Shown here: positions 45,441 through 53,723 of the stretch, piece by piece
Layout: each line of letters opens with the position of its first letter
Numbering within the stretch: position 1 is the first letter of the stretch
Source of the DNA: Pseudomonas sihuiensis
GTDB taxonomy: Bacteria > Pseudomonadota > Gammaproteobacteria > Pseudomonadales > Pseudomonadaceae
Reading direction: 5' to 3'
DNA: 64,000 nucleotides
NCBI RefSeq assembly: GCF_900106015.1
Contig: NZ_LT629797.1
Location: forward strand, 3,410,001-3,474,000
Made by a program: the position numbers and the translations under genes
The notes under the pieces: generated by a model
What the model was told of the DNA's origin: nothing
What the model saw: only the letters and a program-made list of their open reading frames with translations
The model's database searches: none

Positions 45441-46784
45441 TCAGGCTTGCGGAGCGCTGCGGCCGACGCCGTACCAGTCCAGTTTGCGGGTCAGCACCAT
45501 CACACTGCCGAGCACGCCGAACACCAGCAGCGAGCCCATCAGCAGGGCGTAGTCCTCGGCGTTGAGCAGGCCATAGAGCATGGCGTACAGCGCTGCCAGC
45601 AAAGCGCCAAAGCCCATGCCGCGCCGCCAACTGTGCAGCACGAAGCTGACGTAGAAACCGATTAGCCCAACGCAGGCGCTGGCTGACAACGCATAGGCCA
45701 GGGCGAAGTCCAGATGCTCGGAGAGCGACAGCAGCAGCAGGTAGAACAGCGCCAGCGACAGGCCGACCAATGCGTACTGCACCGGGTGCACGGCCAGGCG
45801 CTTGAGCACCTCGAAGAGGAAGAAGGTGGCGAAAGTCAGGGCGATGAACAGCAGCGCATATTTGATTGCGCGGTCGGTCTTCAGGTACTGATCCACCGGG
45901 TCGACGAAACTCACCCCGAAGTTGCGGCCGAACAAAGCCTGGCAACGGTCAGCGCCCACGCAGTCGCGCAATGCCTCTTCCAGATTGGTGGCGAAGAAGC
46001 TGGTCTGCCACTCGGCGGTAAAACCCTTGGCGCTGATCTCGCGGCGGCTCGGCAGGTATTCACCGACGAAGCTCGGGTGCGGCCAGTCGGAGGTCAAGCT
46101 GACCCGGCTATCACGCCCGACCGGCACCACCGAGAGCTGCTCGGTGCCCTGCAGCTTGAGGTCGAAAGCGAACTCGAGAATCTGCCCGCCCTGGGTATCC
46201 AGGGCCGGAATCGGTGCATGCACGCCGGCACCGAAGTTATCGTCAGCACTGCCCGGCGCGAAGCTCAGGGTCTGGCCATTGAGGCGCAGTTGCAGGTCGT
46301 TGCTGATGCCGCGGATATCGCTGATGCCGACCGAGAGAAAGGGTTTCTCGAAGCGGTAGAAACCCAGCTCGTCGCCCAGCCCCAGGCGCGCCGGCAGGCG
46401 AAATTGGCCGCTGACCAGGCTGTCGCTGCGGTACAGGCGCGCTTCATAGATGCCACGGGCACGCAGCTCGGTAGCAACCGTTCCTTCGAGCACGAAGCGC
46501 TCCGGAAGGAAGTACAGGCGACCGCGACGCTGACGCTCTTCGCTATAGCGCTCACCGGTCTTTTCATTGGTCTTCCACTCATGGGTGGTCTTGATATAGG
46601 GCAGCACCAGGATCGGCCCGGTGATCTGCTGGCGGTAGCTGGAGCTGCGGGCGATATCCTGCAGCACCTCATGGCGCAGGCCTTGGCGCTCATCGACCAG
46701 GCCATCGATCATCAACAGGGGAATCATCAACAGCAGAATCAACAGGGCAATGGCGCCCAGCTTGAAGCCCAGGGTGCGGGTCAT
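45441..46784 (-). CDS. creD: Inner-membrane protein CreD
   Basis: 447 residues from ATG at 46784 (MTRTLGFKLGAIALLILLLM). One N-terminal membrane helix, a large periplasmic domain (GPILVLPYIKTTHEW near 55, VGISDIRGISNDLQLRLNG near 175) and five or more helices from about 315. CreD is the main target of the CreBC two-component system and affects beta-lactam response and envelope integrity. It is normally next to creC; here about 7.5 kb of other genes separate them. A near-match to the cre tag is at 46868-46883. The longer ORF start at 46982 runs through a terminator and is rejected. Confidence 0.95.
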   Translation of the reverse strand: MTRTLGFKLGAIALLILLLMIPLLMIDGLVDERQGLRHEVLQDIARSSSYRQQITGPILVLPYIKTTHEWKTNEKTGERYSEERQRRGRLYFLPERFVLEGTVATELRARGIYEARLYRSDSLVSGQFRLPARLGLGDELGFYRFEKPFLSVGISDIRGISNDLQLRLNGQTLSFAPGSADDNFGAGVHAPIPALDTQGGQILEFAFDLKLQGTEQLSVVPVGRDSRVSLTSDWPHPSFVGEYLPSRREISAKGFTAEWQTSFFATNLEEALRDCVGADRCQALFGRNFGVSFVDPVDQYLKTDRAIKYALLFIALTFATFFLFEVLKRLAVHPVQYALVGLSLALFYLLLLSLSEHLDFALAYALSASACVGLIGFYVSFVLHSWRRGMGFGALLAALYAMLYGLLNAEDYALLMGSLLVFGVLGSVMVLTRKLDWYGVGRSAPQA

Positions 46785-46867
46785 GGTACGCTCTCCGTAG
46801 CGAGTGAAGGTACGGCAGAGTCTGGGCAAGGGCGGTGGGAGGCGTATGGGGCGAGCGTGGAGATTGT

Positions 46868-46883
46868 GTGGAGAAGGGGTGAA
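46868..46883 (-). promoter_or_regulatory. Candidate cre-tag upstream of creD
   Basis: On the minus strand TTCAC-CCCTTC-TCCAC matches the CreB target TTCAC-N6-TTCAC except for one base. It lies 84-99 bp before the creD ATG in the correct orientation. Confidence 0.55.
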
Positions 46884-46885
46884 AG

Positions 46886-46916
46886 AGAAAGGGCGCCGAT
46901 TCAGGGCGCCCTTTCT
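46886..46916 (-). terminator. Terminator of the repeat-protein gene
   Basis: AGAAAGGGCGCC-GATTCAG-GGCGCCCTTTCT, a perfect 12-bp stem, 47 bp after the stop of the leftward repeat protein. It separates that gene from the creD promoter. Confidence 0.75.
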
Positions 46917-46962
46917 AACTGCAATGCGGCATAAGACTGCTCCCGCGTGATGGATATCCGGA

Positions 46963-47499
46963 TCAGCTGATACGGCTGGCACCTACGCGGTCGGCACCAT
47001 CTTCGGCTACGCGGTTCAGGCCCACGCGGTCTGCACCACCTTCAGCTACGCGGTTCAGGCCTACGCGGTCAGCACCACCTTCTGCAACACGGTTCAGACC
47101 AACGCGGTCAGCACCACCTTCAGCTACGCGGTTCAGGCCCACGCGGTCGGCACCACCTTCGGCTACGCGGTTCAGGCCCACGCGGTCAGCACCACCTTCG
47201 GCGACACGGTTCAAACCAACGCGATCAGCACCACCTTCTGCAACACGGTTCGGGCCAACGCGATCAGCACCACCCTCGGCTACACGGTTCAGGCCTACGC
47301 GGTCAGCAGCACCTTCGGCTACGCGGTTCAGGCCCACGCGGTCAGCACCACCTTCGGCTACACGATTCACGCCGACACGATCTGCGCCACCTTCAGCGAC
47401 TACAGGGGCTGCGGACTGTTGAGCGTTGATCTGCGGCAGGGCAAAAGCACTGGCGGACAGGGCGGCGATGACGAGGCTGGCGAGGATATGCTTTTTCAT
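46963..47499 (-). CDS. Secreted protein of eleven 13-residue repeats, function unknown
   Basis: 178 residues. A signal peptide (HILASLVIAALSASAFA) is followed by a short linker (LPQINAQQSAAPV), then eleven tandem units of VAEGGADRVGLNR and the end IS. Repeats 5 to 10 are identical in protein; unit 1 has V, unit 4 has P in place of L, unit 3 has GA for GG, and the last is VAEDGADRVGASR. The DNA period is 39 bp (47013-47397). AGGAG lies 7 nt before the ATG and a terminator follows. The regular Glu-Asp-Arg-Asn pattern suggests a solenoid or an extended surface; no known domain is recognised. Confidence 0.85.
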   Translation of the reverse strand: MKKHILASLVIAALSASAFALPQINAQQSAAPVVAEGGADRVGVNRVAEGGADRVGLNRVAEGAADRVGLNRVAEGGADRVGPNRVAEGGADRVGLNRVAEGGADRVGLNRVAEGGADRVGLNRVAEGGADRVGLNRVAEGGADRVGLNRVAEGGADRVGLNRVAEDGADRVGASRIS

Positions 47500-47745
47500 G
47501 TTCGTTCTCCTGAGGGGGTGAGTAACTGGCTACGGTTGCCATGTTACGCACGCCCCAGAACGGCAAAAGGCACATCTCGGGATAGTGACAATCGACGCCA
47601 TCGATACCTGAAAAAGCGCTTATCGATCAGACAGATAGTTGCCACACGCAGCAACACAACGCCGCCCTCGCCTTCCGCCCACCTCAGTACTCCAGCCGGT
47701 GAACGGCACTAGCATCTGTATAAAAAACCAGTAAAACTTCGCAGC

Positions 47746-49377
47746 ATGCTCAGCCTCGACGCTCCCGAACTCTATTACCTGGCCAATTTCCGCAAGGCCC
47801 TCGCCTGGCTCGATGCCCATCACCGTGACCTGATGGACGACGTCGAACACGCCTTCGTCGCGGACTTCCCCCAGGTGCCACTGCCCGCCCAGGCGCTGCT
47901 GGTACGTCTGGTGATGCGCAAGGGCGTGCACTTTCGTGTCAGCAAACTGCGCTATGCCGAGATCGGCGACATCCCGACCGCTGCCGCTCCGCTGCTGGAA
48001 CTGGGCTGGCTGATCGACTGCGCCGCACTGAGCTTCGACGAACTCGGCGCCCTGCTGCTCAAGGACGAACTGGCCGCGCATTTCGTAAGCGATCTACCGC
48101 GCGGCACCCTGAAAAAGAGCGAAGTGCTCGAGCACCTGCGTGAGCTGCATATCGAACCCCGCAGCCTGGCCGACTGGTGCCCGAATATGGAGGAGCGTCT
48201 GCTGAGCCTGGCCATCGGGCCGCTATGCGACCGCCTGCGCCTGATGTTCTTCGGCAACCTGGCGCAGGACTGGTCGGAATTCGTACTCGCCGACCTGGGC
48301 ATCTTCCGCTACGAGCAGGTGCCGATCACCCCAGGTTCGCGCGGTTTTCGCCACCGCCAGGACGTCGACGACTACTTGCACCTGCACGCCTGCCGCGAGG
48401 CTTTCGAGGTCGGCATGACGGTCACCGAGGTGCTGCAGCACTTGGGCGATTTCTGCAGCGACAGCCCGCATATCGGCGAACGCCACCAGCGCCTGCTACT
48501 GCAACTGGCGCAGCATCTGGAACGTGCCGGCGAGCTGGAATCGGCGCTGACACTGTACCGTGACACCCGCGCGGTGGGCTCGCGGCAACGGCAGATCCGC
48601 GTGCTGGAGCGCCTGGGCCAGGATGCCGAAGCATTAGCACTGGCCGAGCAGGTGATCGCGGCGCCGCACAACGCCGAAGAAGCGCAACTGGCCGAACGAG
48701 CACGCACACGTCTGCGCAAACGCCTCGGCCTACCACCTGCGGCCAAGGCGGCGAAGCTGATCGAGGATCGCCTCGACCTGCGCCTGCCGCGCGCCGCCAG
48801 CGTCGAGCTGGCCGTGGCCATGCACCTGAGCGAACCCGACGCGCCAGTACATTACGTGGAGAACACGCTGATCTGTGGGCTGTTCGGCCTGCTCTGCTGG
48901 GAGGCGATCTTCGCCCCGCTGCCCGGCGCCTTCTTCCACCCCTTCCACACCGGCCCGGTGGATCTGCACCGCGCCGACTTCCACACCCGCCGCAGTGAGC
49001 TGTTCGCCGCCTGCCTGGCGCGCCTGGAGGACGGCAGTTACATCGAGGCCATGCGCCGCACCCATGCCGAGAAGTTCGGCATTCAGTCGCCCTTCGTGTT
49101 CTGGGAGCTGCTCGATACCGAACGCCTGGAACAGGCCCTGACCTGCCTGCCACCCGCGCACCTGGCCGCCTGGTTCCGCCGCCTGCTGACCGATATCCGC
49201 GAGAACCGCGCCGGCATGCCTGACCTGATCCAGTTCTGGCCCAGTGAGGCGCGCTACCGGATGATCGAGGTGAAAGGCCCCGGCGACCGCCTGCAGGACA
49301 ACCAGAAACGCTGGCTGGCCTTCTGCGCCGAACACGGCATGCCGGTCAGCGTCTGCTACGTGGAGTGGGCCGAGTGA
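47746..49377 (+). CDS. FAN1-type VRR-NUC structure-specific nuclease
   Basis: 543 residues. The C-terminal VRR-NUC domain (about 430-543) carries the catalytic residues in ENRAGMPDLIQFW near 490 and MIEVKGPGDRLQDNQKRW near 508. The N-terminal part starts LDAPELYYLANFRKALAWLD and contains a SAP-like and a TPR-like helical region (LARAGELESALTL-type helices near 260). Bacterial FAN1 acts on flap and crosslinked DNA and is thought to serve interstrand crosslink repair. It overlaps the helicase gene by 4 nt (GTGA). No clear ribosome-binding site precedes the ATG. Confidence 0.92.
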   Translation: MLSLDAPELYYLANFRKALAWLDAHHRDLMDDVEHAFVADFPQVPLPAQALLVRLVMRKGVHFRVSKLRYAEIGDIPTAAAPLLELGWLIDCAALSFDELGALLLKDELAAHFVSDLPRGTLKKSEVLEHLRELHIEPRSLADWCPNMEERLLSLAIGPLCDRLRLMFFGNLAQDWSEFVLADLGIFRYEQVPITPGSRGFRHRQDVDDYLHLHACREAFEVGMTVTEVLQHLGDFCSDSPHIGERHQRLLLQLAQHLERAGELESALTLYRDTRAVGSRQRQIRVLERLGQDAEALALAEQVIAAPHNAEEAQLAERARTRLRKRLGLPPAAKAAKLIEDRLDLRLPRAASVELAVAMHLSEPDAPVHYVENTLICGLFGLLCWEAIFAPLPGAFFHPFHTGPVDLHRADFHTRRSELFAACLARLEDGSYIEAMRRTHAEKFGIQSPFVFWELLDTERLEQALTCLPPAHLAAWFRRLLTDIRENRAGMPDLIQFWPSEARYRMIEVKGPGDRLQDNQKRWLAFCAEHGMPVSVCYVEWAE

Positions 49378-51674
49378 GCCTGCGCATCGCCGTGCGCGAG
49401 CTGTGCGAGTTCACCGCCAAGGAAGGTGACCTCGATCTGCGCTTCACCCCCTCGCCCACCGCACAGGAAGGCATGGCCGGGCACGCCACGGTGGTGGCCC
49501 GGCGCGGCCCGGATTACGTGGCCGAGTTGCCGCTGATCGGCGAGTTCGAGGGGCTGACGGTCAGCGGACGCGCCGATGGTTTCGATCCCGAGTTTCGCCT
49601 GCTGGAAGAGATCAAGACCCACCGTGGCGACATCTCGCGCATCCCGGCCAACCACCGTTTGCTGCACTGGGCGCAGGTGAAGATCTACGGCTGGCTGCTG
49701 TGCCAGGAACTGGGCTTCGAGGAACTGGATCTGGCGGTTGTCTACTTCAACGTCATGACCCAGCAGGAAACGGCGTTCCGCGAGCGCCACAGCGCCGCGT
49801 CGCTGGGCGAGTTCTTCGCCCTGCACTGCCGCCGCTACATCCACTGGGCGCGGCAGGAACAGGCGCACCAGCAGGCACGCAACCAGGCGCTGGAAAGTCT
49901 GAGCTTCCCCTACGGCGAATTTCGCCACGGCCAGCGGCAACTGGCCGAAGCCGTGTATCGCGCCGCGCGCGACGGCCACTACCTGCTGGCGCAGGCCACC
50001 ACTGGCATCGGCAAGACCCTCGGCACCCTGTTCCCGCAACTCAAGGCCATGCCCGGCCAGCAGCTCGACCGCCTGTTCTTCCTCAGTGCCAAGACGCCAG
50101 GGCGGCGCCTGGCGCTGGATGCCCTGCAACGCCTACGCGAACCGGACACCCCGCTGCGCGTGCTGGAACACGTCGCCCGCGACAAGGCCTGCGAGCACCC
50201 GAGCAAGGCCTGCCATGGCGACTCCTGCCCGCTGGCCAAGGGCTTCTACGACCGCCTGCCGGCGGCGCGCAGTGCGGCGCTGAAGGAGCGCTGGCTGGAT
50301 CAGCAAGCCGTGCGCAATATCGCCATCGCCCATGGCGTATGCCCCTACTACCTGAGCCAGGAGCTGTGCCGCTGGAGCGACGTGGTGGTGTGCGACTACA
50401 ACTACTACTTCGATCTCGGCGCGCTGCTGCACAGCCTCACCCTGATCAACCAGTGGCGCGTCTGCCTGCTGGTGGACGAAGCGCACAACCTGGTGGAGCG
50501 CGGGCGCGGCATGTACAGCGCCGAACTGGATCAGGCGCGCTTCAAGGCCATGTGCCGCGACGCGCCGAAGCGCCTGAAGAGCGTGCTGGAACGGGTCGAC
50601 CGCCACTGGGATCAACTGCACCGCGAGCAAGAGGTGCCCTATCAGGTCTACCCGCTGGCACCGGACTTGCTACTCGCCGCCCTGGGCAAGGCAGTCAGCG
50701 CCATCACCGACCTGCTCACCGACCAGCCCGAAGGCAATGGCGGCGAGCTGCTCAGTTTCTATATGGACGCCATGCTGTTCTGCCGCCTGGCAGAAAGCTT
50801 CGGCCCGCACTCGCTGTTCGACATCAATCGCGACGAGGCGGGTAATGGTCGCAGCTACTCGACCCTGTGCATCCGCAATATCCTGCCGGCGCCCTTCCTC
50901 GGCCCGCGCTTCGAGGACGCCCACAGCGCCACGCTGTTCTCCGCCACCCTCAGCCCCAGCCACTACTACCTCGACCTGCTCGGCCTGCCGGAAGAGACCC
51001 AGTGCCTGGACGTCGCCTCGCCGTTCAGCGCCGAGCAACTGCACGTGCAGGTGGTGCGTAACCTGTCCACCCGCTACCAGCATCGCGACGCCTCGCTCAC
51101 GCCGATCTGCCAATTGATGGCGCGCCAGTACGCCGAACGCCCCGGCAACTACCTGGCCTTTTTCAGCAGCTATCAGTATCTGGAACAGGTACTACAGGAG
51201 CTGCGCCGTGACCACCCGCAGATCCCGGTATGGACGCAGTCCCGGCAGATGGACGAAGCGGCGCGTCAGGGCTTTATCGAGCGCTTCCAGATCGGCGGAC
51301 GCGGCATCGGCTTCGCCGTGCTCGGCGGTGTATTCGGCGAAGGCGTGGACCTGCCCGGCGAACGCCTGATCGGCGCCTTCGTCGCCACCCTCGGCCTGGC
51401 CCAGCTCAACCCGATCAACGAAGAAATCCGCCAACGCATGGACGCCCTGTTCGGCAATGGCTACGACTACACCTACCTCTACCCCGGCCTGCAAAAGGTC
51501 GTACAAGCCGCCGGCCGGGTGATCCGCACGCCCGAAGATCAAGGCGTGCTCTACCTGATCGACGACCGCTTCGCCCGCCCCGAAGTACGCAGACTGCTGC
51601 CGAGCTGGTGGCAGGTGGAACTGCTGCGCTTGCCGCACAGAACATCCACACCTGAACCACAACCTCTCCTGTAG
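49374..51674 (+). CDS. DinG/XPD-like helicase with N-terminal PD-(D/E)XK nuclease domain
   Basis: 766 residues from GTG at 49374, whose GTGA overlaps the FAN1 stop; GGAG lies 8 nt before it. An N-terminal nuclease-like domain has GRADGFDPEF near 66 and LLEEIKTHRGD near 78 (D...ExK). The helicase follows: Walker A LAQATTGIGKT near 203, four or more cysteines CEHPSKACHGDSC and CPYYLSQELC at 272-330 likely binding [4Fe-4S], LLVDEAHN near 366, and C-terminal motifs LFSATLSPSHYY and VVQAAGRVIRTPED. It unwinds DNA 5' to 3' by family analogy and should act with the FAN1 nuclease. The TAG stop falls in a GTAGGAGC repeat start. Confidence 0.92.
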   Translation: MSLRIAVRELCEFTAKEGDLDLRFTPSPTAQEGMAGHATVVARRGPDYVAELPLIGEFEGLTVSGRADGFDPEFRLLEEIKTHRGDISRIPANHRLLHWAQVKIYGWLLCQELGFEELDLAVVYFNVMTQQETAFRERHSAASLGEFFALHCRRYIHWARQEQAHQQARNQALESLSFPYGEFRHGQRQLAEAVYRAARDGHYLLAQATTGIGKTLGTLFPQLKAMPGQQLDRLFFLSAKTPGRRLALDALQRLREPDTPLRVLEHVARDKACEHPSKACHGDSCPLAKGFYDRLPAARSAALKERWLDQQAVRNIAIAHGVCPYYLSQELCRWSDVVVCDYNYYFDLGALLHSLTLINQWRVCLLVDEAHNLVERGRGMYSAELDQARFKAMCRDAPKRLKSVLERVDRHWDQLHREQEVPYQVYPLAPDLLLAALGKAVSAITDLLTDQPEGNGGELLSFYMDAMLFCRLAESFGPHSLFDINRDEAGNGRSYSTLCIRNILPAPFLGPRFEDAHSATLFSATLSPSHYYLDLLGLPEETQCLDVASPFSAEQLHVQVVRNLSTRYQHRDASLTPICQLMARQYAERPGNYLAFFSSYQYLEQVLQELRRDHPQIPVWTQSRQMDEAARQGFIERFQIGGRGIGFAVLGGVFGEGVDLPGERLIGAFVATLGLAQLNPINEEIRQRMDALFGNGYDYTYLYPGLQKVVQAAGRVIRTPEDQGVLYLIDDRFARPEVRRLLPSWWQVELLRLPHRTSTPEPQPLL

Positions 51675-51792
51675 GAGCTTACGATCAGTGCGCCCCTTGG
51701 ATACTTAAACTGCGCAGAGCAACGAATTCAGCAGGAATGGAATCTAAATAGATCACCCCATTGAGGAAAGTCACCTAATCTGAATATCTATT
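51675..51792. other. Junction of GC-rich helicase gene and AT-rich hsd segment
   Basis: GTAGGAGCTTACG marks the 3' end of the helicase, after which composition becomes AT-rich (ATCTATTTTATTCATC before the hsdM stop). No gene. It is the probable left edge of the acquired hsd segment. Confidence 0.5.
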
Positions 51793-53151
51793 TTATTCAT
51801 CTAAAATCTCGTAAAACTCATGGAGAAGACTATCAAGCTGACTCTGCATTTCACGCTGCCTATCAAGCAGCTCTGAAAGGCTTCTCTTCTCCGCTGAAAG
51901 TGGCGAAATATATCTAGCCAAGCTTAGGTTATAGTTATTCTCTGCAATCACATCCCAACCTACCAATCTAGAAACTCCCTCAACCTCCCTTCTTTTTTCA
52001 AAAATATCTAGAACAGCCTTCCCAAACACCTGATCTCCGCTAGGCTTTTTTTGCAAGCGCTCATATACCGCCGCCCCATCCACAAAAAAAATACCCTCAG
52101 CCTCAATAGCCGAGCCCTTGAGCATCAAAACTGAGACAGGAATAGCTGTATTTATAAAAATATTTGACGGCAGCGTAACAACAGCATCAATCAGGCCGGA
52201 TAAAATAATTGACTTCCTAATCTCACCTTCATCGCCACCTCTAAAAAGCACCCCCTGAGGCACAACAACTGCCGCACGGCCACTCTCCTTCATAGATTTA
52301 ATAACAATCTGCAAGAAAGCATAATCAGCGTTAGATTTTGGGGGCAAACCAAATTCAAAGAAGCTGTAGTCAATTCCCTCTAAGTCGGAGAAAGGCATAG
52401 AAAATGGGGGATTTGCTAAAACTATGTCGTACTTTCCACATTCAACAAACCGAAGAGAACTCTCTACCTTTATGGAGGCATTATAAAAACCATGGAGATA
52501 ACAGTTAATTTTAGCAATTCGGGCTGAAGAAATATTAATCTCCCTACCGCTTAGCAAAACCTCACCAAAAGCATTTAAATCATGCTTACCTGCAGCAACT
52601 AAAAAGCCACCAGACCCGCAGACAGGATCATACACACTTTCACCCTTACGGGGATTAACGGCGCTGACCATTAGATCAACCAACGTACGAGGAGTATAAT
52701 CATCACCCGACTTTTTACTCCCACCATCAGAGAAATACTTAACTAGAAATTCAAAATACTCCCCAGCAGAACCAAAGACCTCATCTTCAGAGAGAAGCGA
52801 AAAAACATCAAAACAAAAATTTCTTATAAGGTTATCTGCATAACCGTCAAATGACCCCTTAAAAAAACTCAACATAACATCCGAGAAAAAATAGTCGCCA
52901 TCAAGCTTCTCATCTAAAGCAGACGAATACTCCAGAAGCCCTGATTTCAGAGAGGCATTATTAGACTCAAAAATCGCTAAAAGACCATCAGAGCTCGCAT
53001 CTCTCCGTCGAGACTCATGAGAAAGATAGCAAAAAAAATAAATCAATAACGAAAAGTCTCTGCACTCATAAAAATCAACAGCCAGACCTGATCTAAATTT
53101 ACTTAAAACAGCAGCAAGCCTATCAAAAAACCGCCCATCAACCATACTCAT
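51793..53151 (-). CDS. HsdM-like type I N6-adenine DNA methyltransferase
   Basis: 452 residues from ATG at 53151, which overlaps the hsdS stop as ATGA; an earlier ATG at 53169 is possible. The SAM motif is SVYDPVCGSGGFLVAAGKHD near 172, and the catalytic motif is IVLANPPFSMPF near 246, both intact. YFSDGGSKKSGDDYTPRTLVDLM precedes motif I, as in HsdM (segment near 140). The C-terminus is a charged helix (LSELLDRQREMQSQLDSLL). It would methylate adenine within a site chosen by the HsdS partner. The segment is much more AT-rich than its neighbours, a sign of transfer. No hsdR gene is in the window. Confidence 0.88.
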   Translation of the reverse strand: MSMVDGRFFDRLAAVLSKFRSGLAVDFYECRDFSLLIYFFCYLSHESRRRDASSDGLLAIFESNNASLKSGLLEYSSALDEKLDGDYFFSDVMLSFFKGSFDGYADNLIRNFCFDVFSLLSEDEVFGSAGEYFEFLVKYFSDGGSKKSGDDYTPRTLVDLMVSAVNPRKGESVYDPVCGSGGFLVAAGKHDLNAFGEVLLSGREINISSARIAKINCYLHGFYNASIKVESSLRFVECGKYDIVLANPPFSMPFSDLEGIDYSFFEFGLPPKSNADYAFLQIVIKSMKESGRAAVVVPQGVLFRGGDEGEIRKSIILSGLIDAVVTLPSNIFINTAIPVSVLMLKGSAIEAEGIFFVDGAAVYERLQKKPSGDQVFGKAVLDIFEKRREVEGVSRLVGWDVIAENNYNLSLARYISPLSAEKRSLSELLDRQREMQSQLDSLLHEFYEILDE

Positions 53152-53720
53152 ACCAACAACCTCAAACATGCCTGCTCAGACAGTTCAGCTCCAACAACAA
53201 GCATTTCTTCAAGTAAAGCCTTTCTAGCTCGCCAATTCTCATAAAGGCTCAACACCTTCAACTGAATACTCTTATCCGGAACAGGAACAATAAGGCCAGC
53301 CAAATCTTTCAAACCAATACTCGAAACAACACTCCCGACCTTAAGTCCAGCGATATTTTTCCCACCTTCTTCCGAATTAATATACCAAGCTAGATAGCCA
53401 GGTAAAACAAAGTCAGGATTCGCCTTTATAACGGCAACTTGATTTGTCGTAATCACACTATCCTCCCCCCCACCATGAAACATTGCGGCTTCAACCCTAG
53501 CACCTTTAAGCGGAAACAAAACATCCCCTTCAACCAAAAAGTTAGATGGCGTACTTCCATTTAACGCCGCAAACCCTAGGGCACCTACATCAACACCCCT
53601 CTCCTTTATATCTTTAATCTGTACAAGCCTAACCCCGTCAGTGCGATCAGGATCATCTGCTTTACCTCGAAAGGTGTGCCCTGCCTTAATCTCAGCGATT
53701 TCACTTAGGCGCTTCTTCAT
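53148..53720 (-). CDS. HsdS-like specificity subunit with a single recognition domain
   Basis: 190 residues, about half of a normal two-domain HsdS. It holds one target-recognition domain (RLSEIAEIKAGHTFRGKADD, GVRLVQIKDIKERG, GDVLFPLKGARVEA, LPGYLAWYINSEEG) and one helix (IQLKVLSLYENWRARKALLEEML). Such half subunits can dimerise to recognise a symmetric site. AGGAG lies just before the ATG inside the upstream small ORF, and the stop overlaps hsdM. AT-rich codon use as in hsdM. There is no sign of a second half destroyed by mutation nearby. Confidence 0.85.
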   Translation of the reverse strand: MKKRLSEIAEIKAGHTFRGKADDPDRTDGVRLVQIKDIKERGVDVGALGFAALNGSTPSNFLVEGDVLFPLKGARVEAAMFHGGGEDSVITTNQVAVIKANPDFVLPGYLAWYINSEEGGKNIAGLKVGSVVSSIGLKDLAGLIVPVPDKSIQLKVLSLYENWRARKALLEEMLVVGAELSEQACLRLLV

Positions 53721-53723
53721 TTA

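Noticed and set aside
46785..46982. Upstream extension of creD
   Set aside because: It runs through the terminator of the repeat gene and the candidate cre tag and lacks a ribosome-binding site; CreD begins at MTRTLGFKLG.
47013..47397. Regular 39-bp repeats that could be mistaken for a CRISPR array
   Set aside because: There are no unique spacers; the repeats are contiguous, in frame and encode the 13-residue units of a signal-peptide protein.
51793..53720. Complete type I restriction-modification system
   Set aside because: No hsdR-like ORF exists on either strand between the helicase and creC, and the specificity subunit has only one recognition domain.
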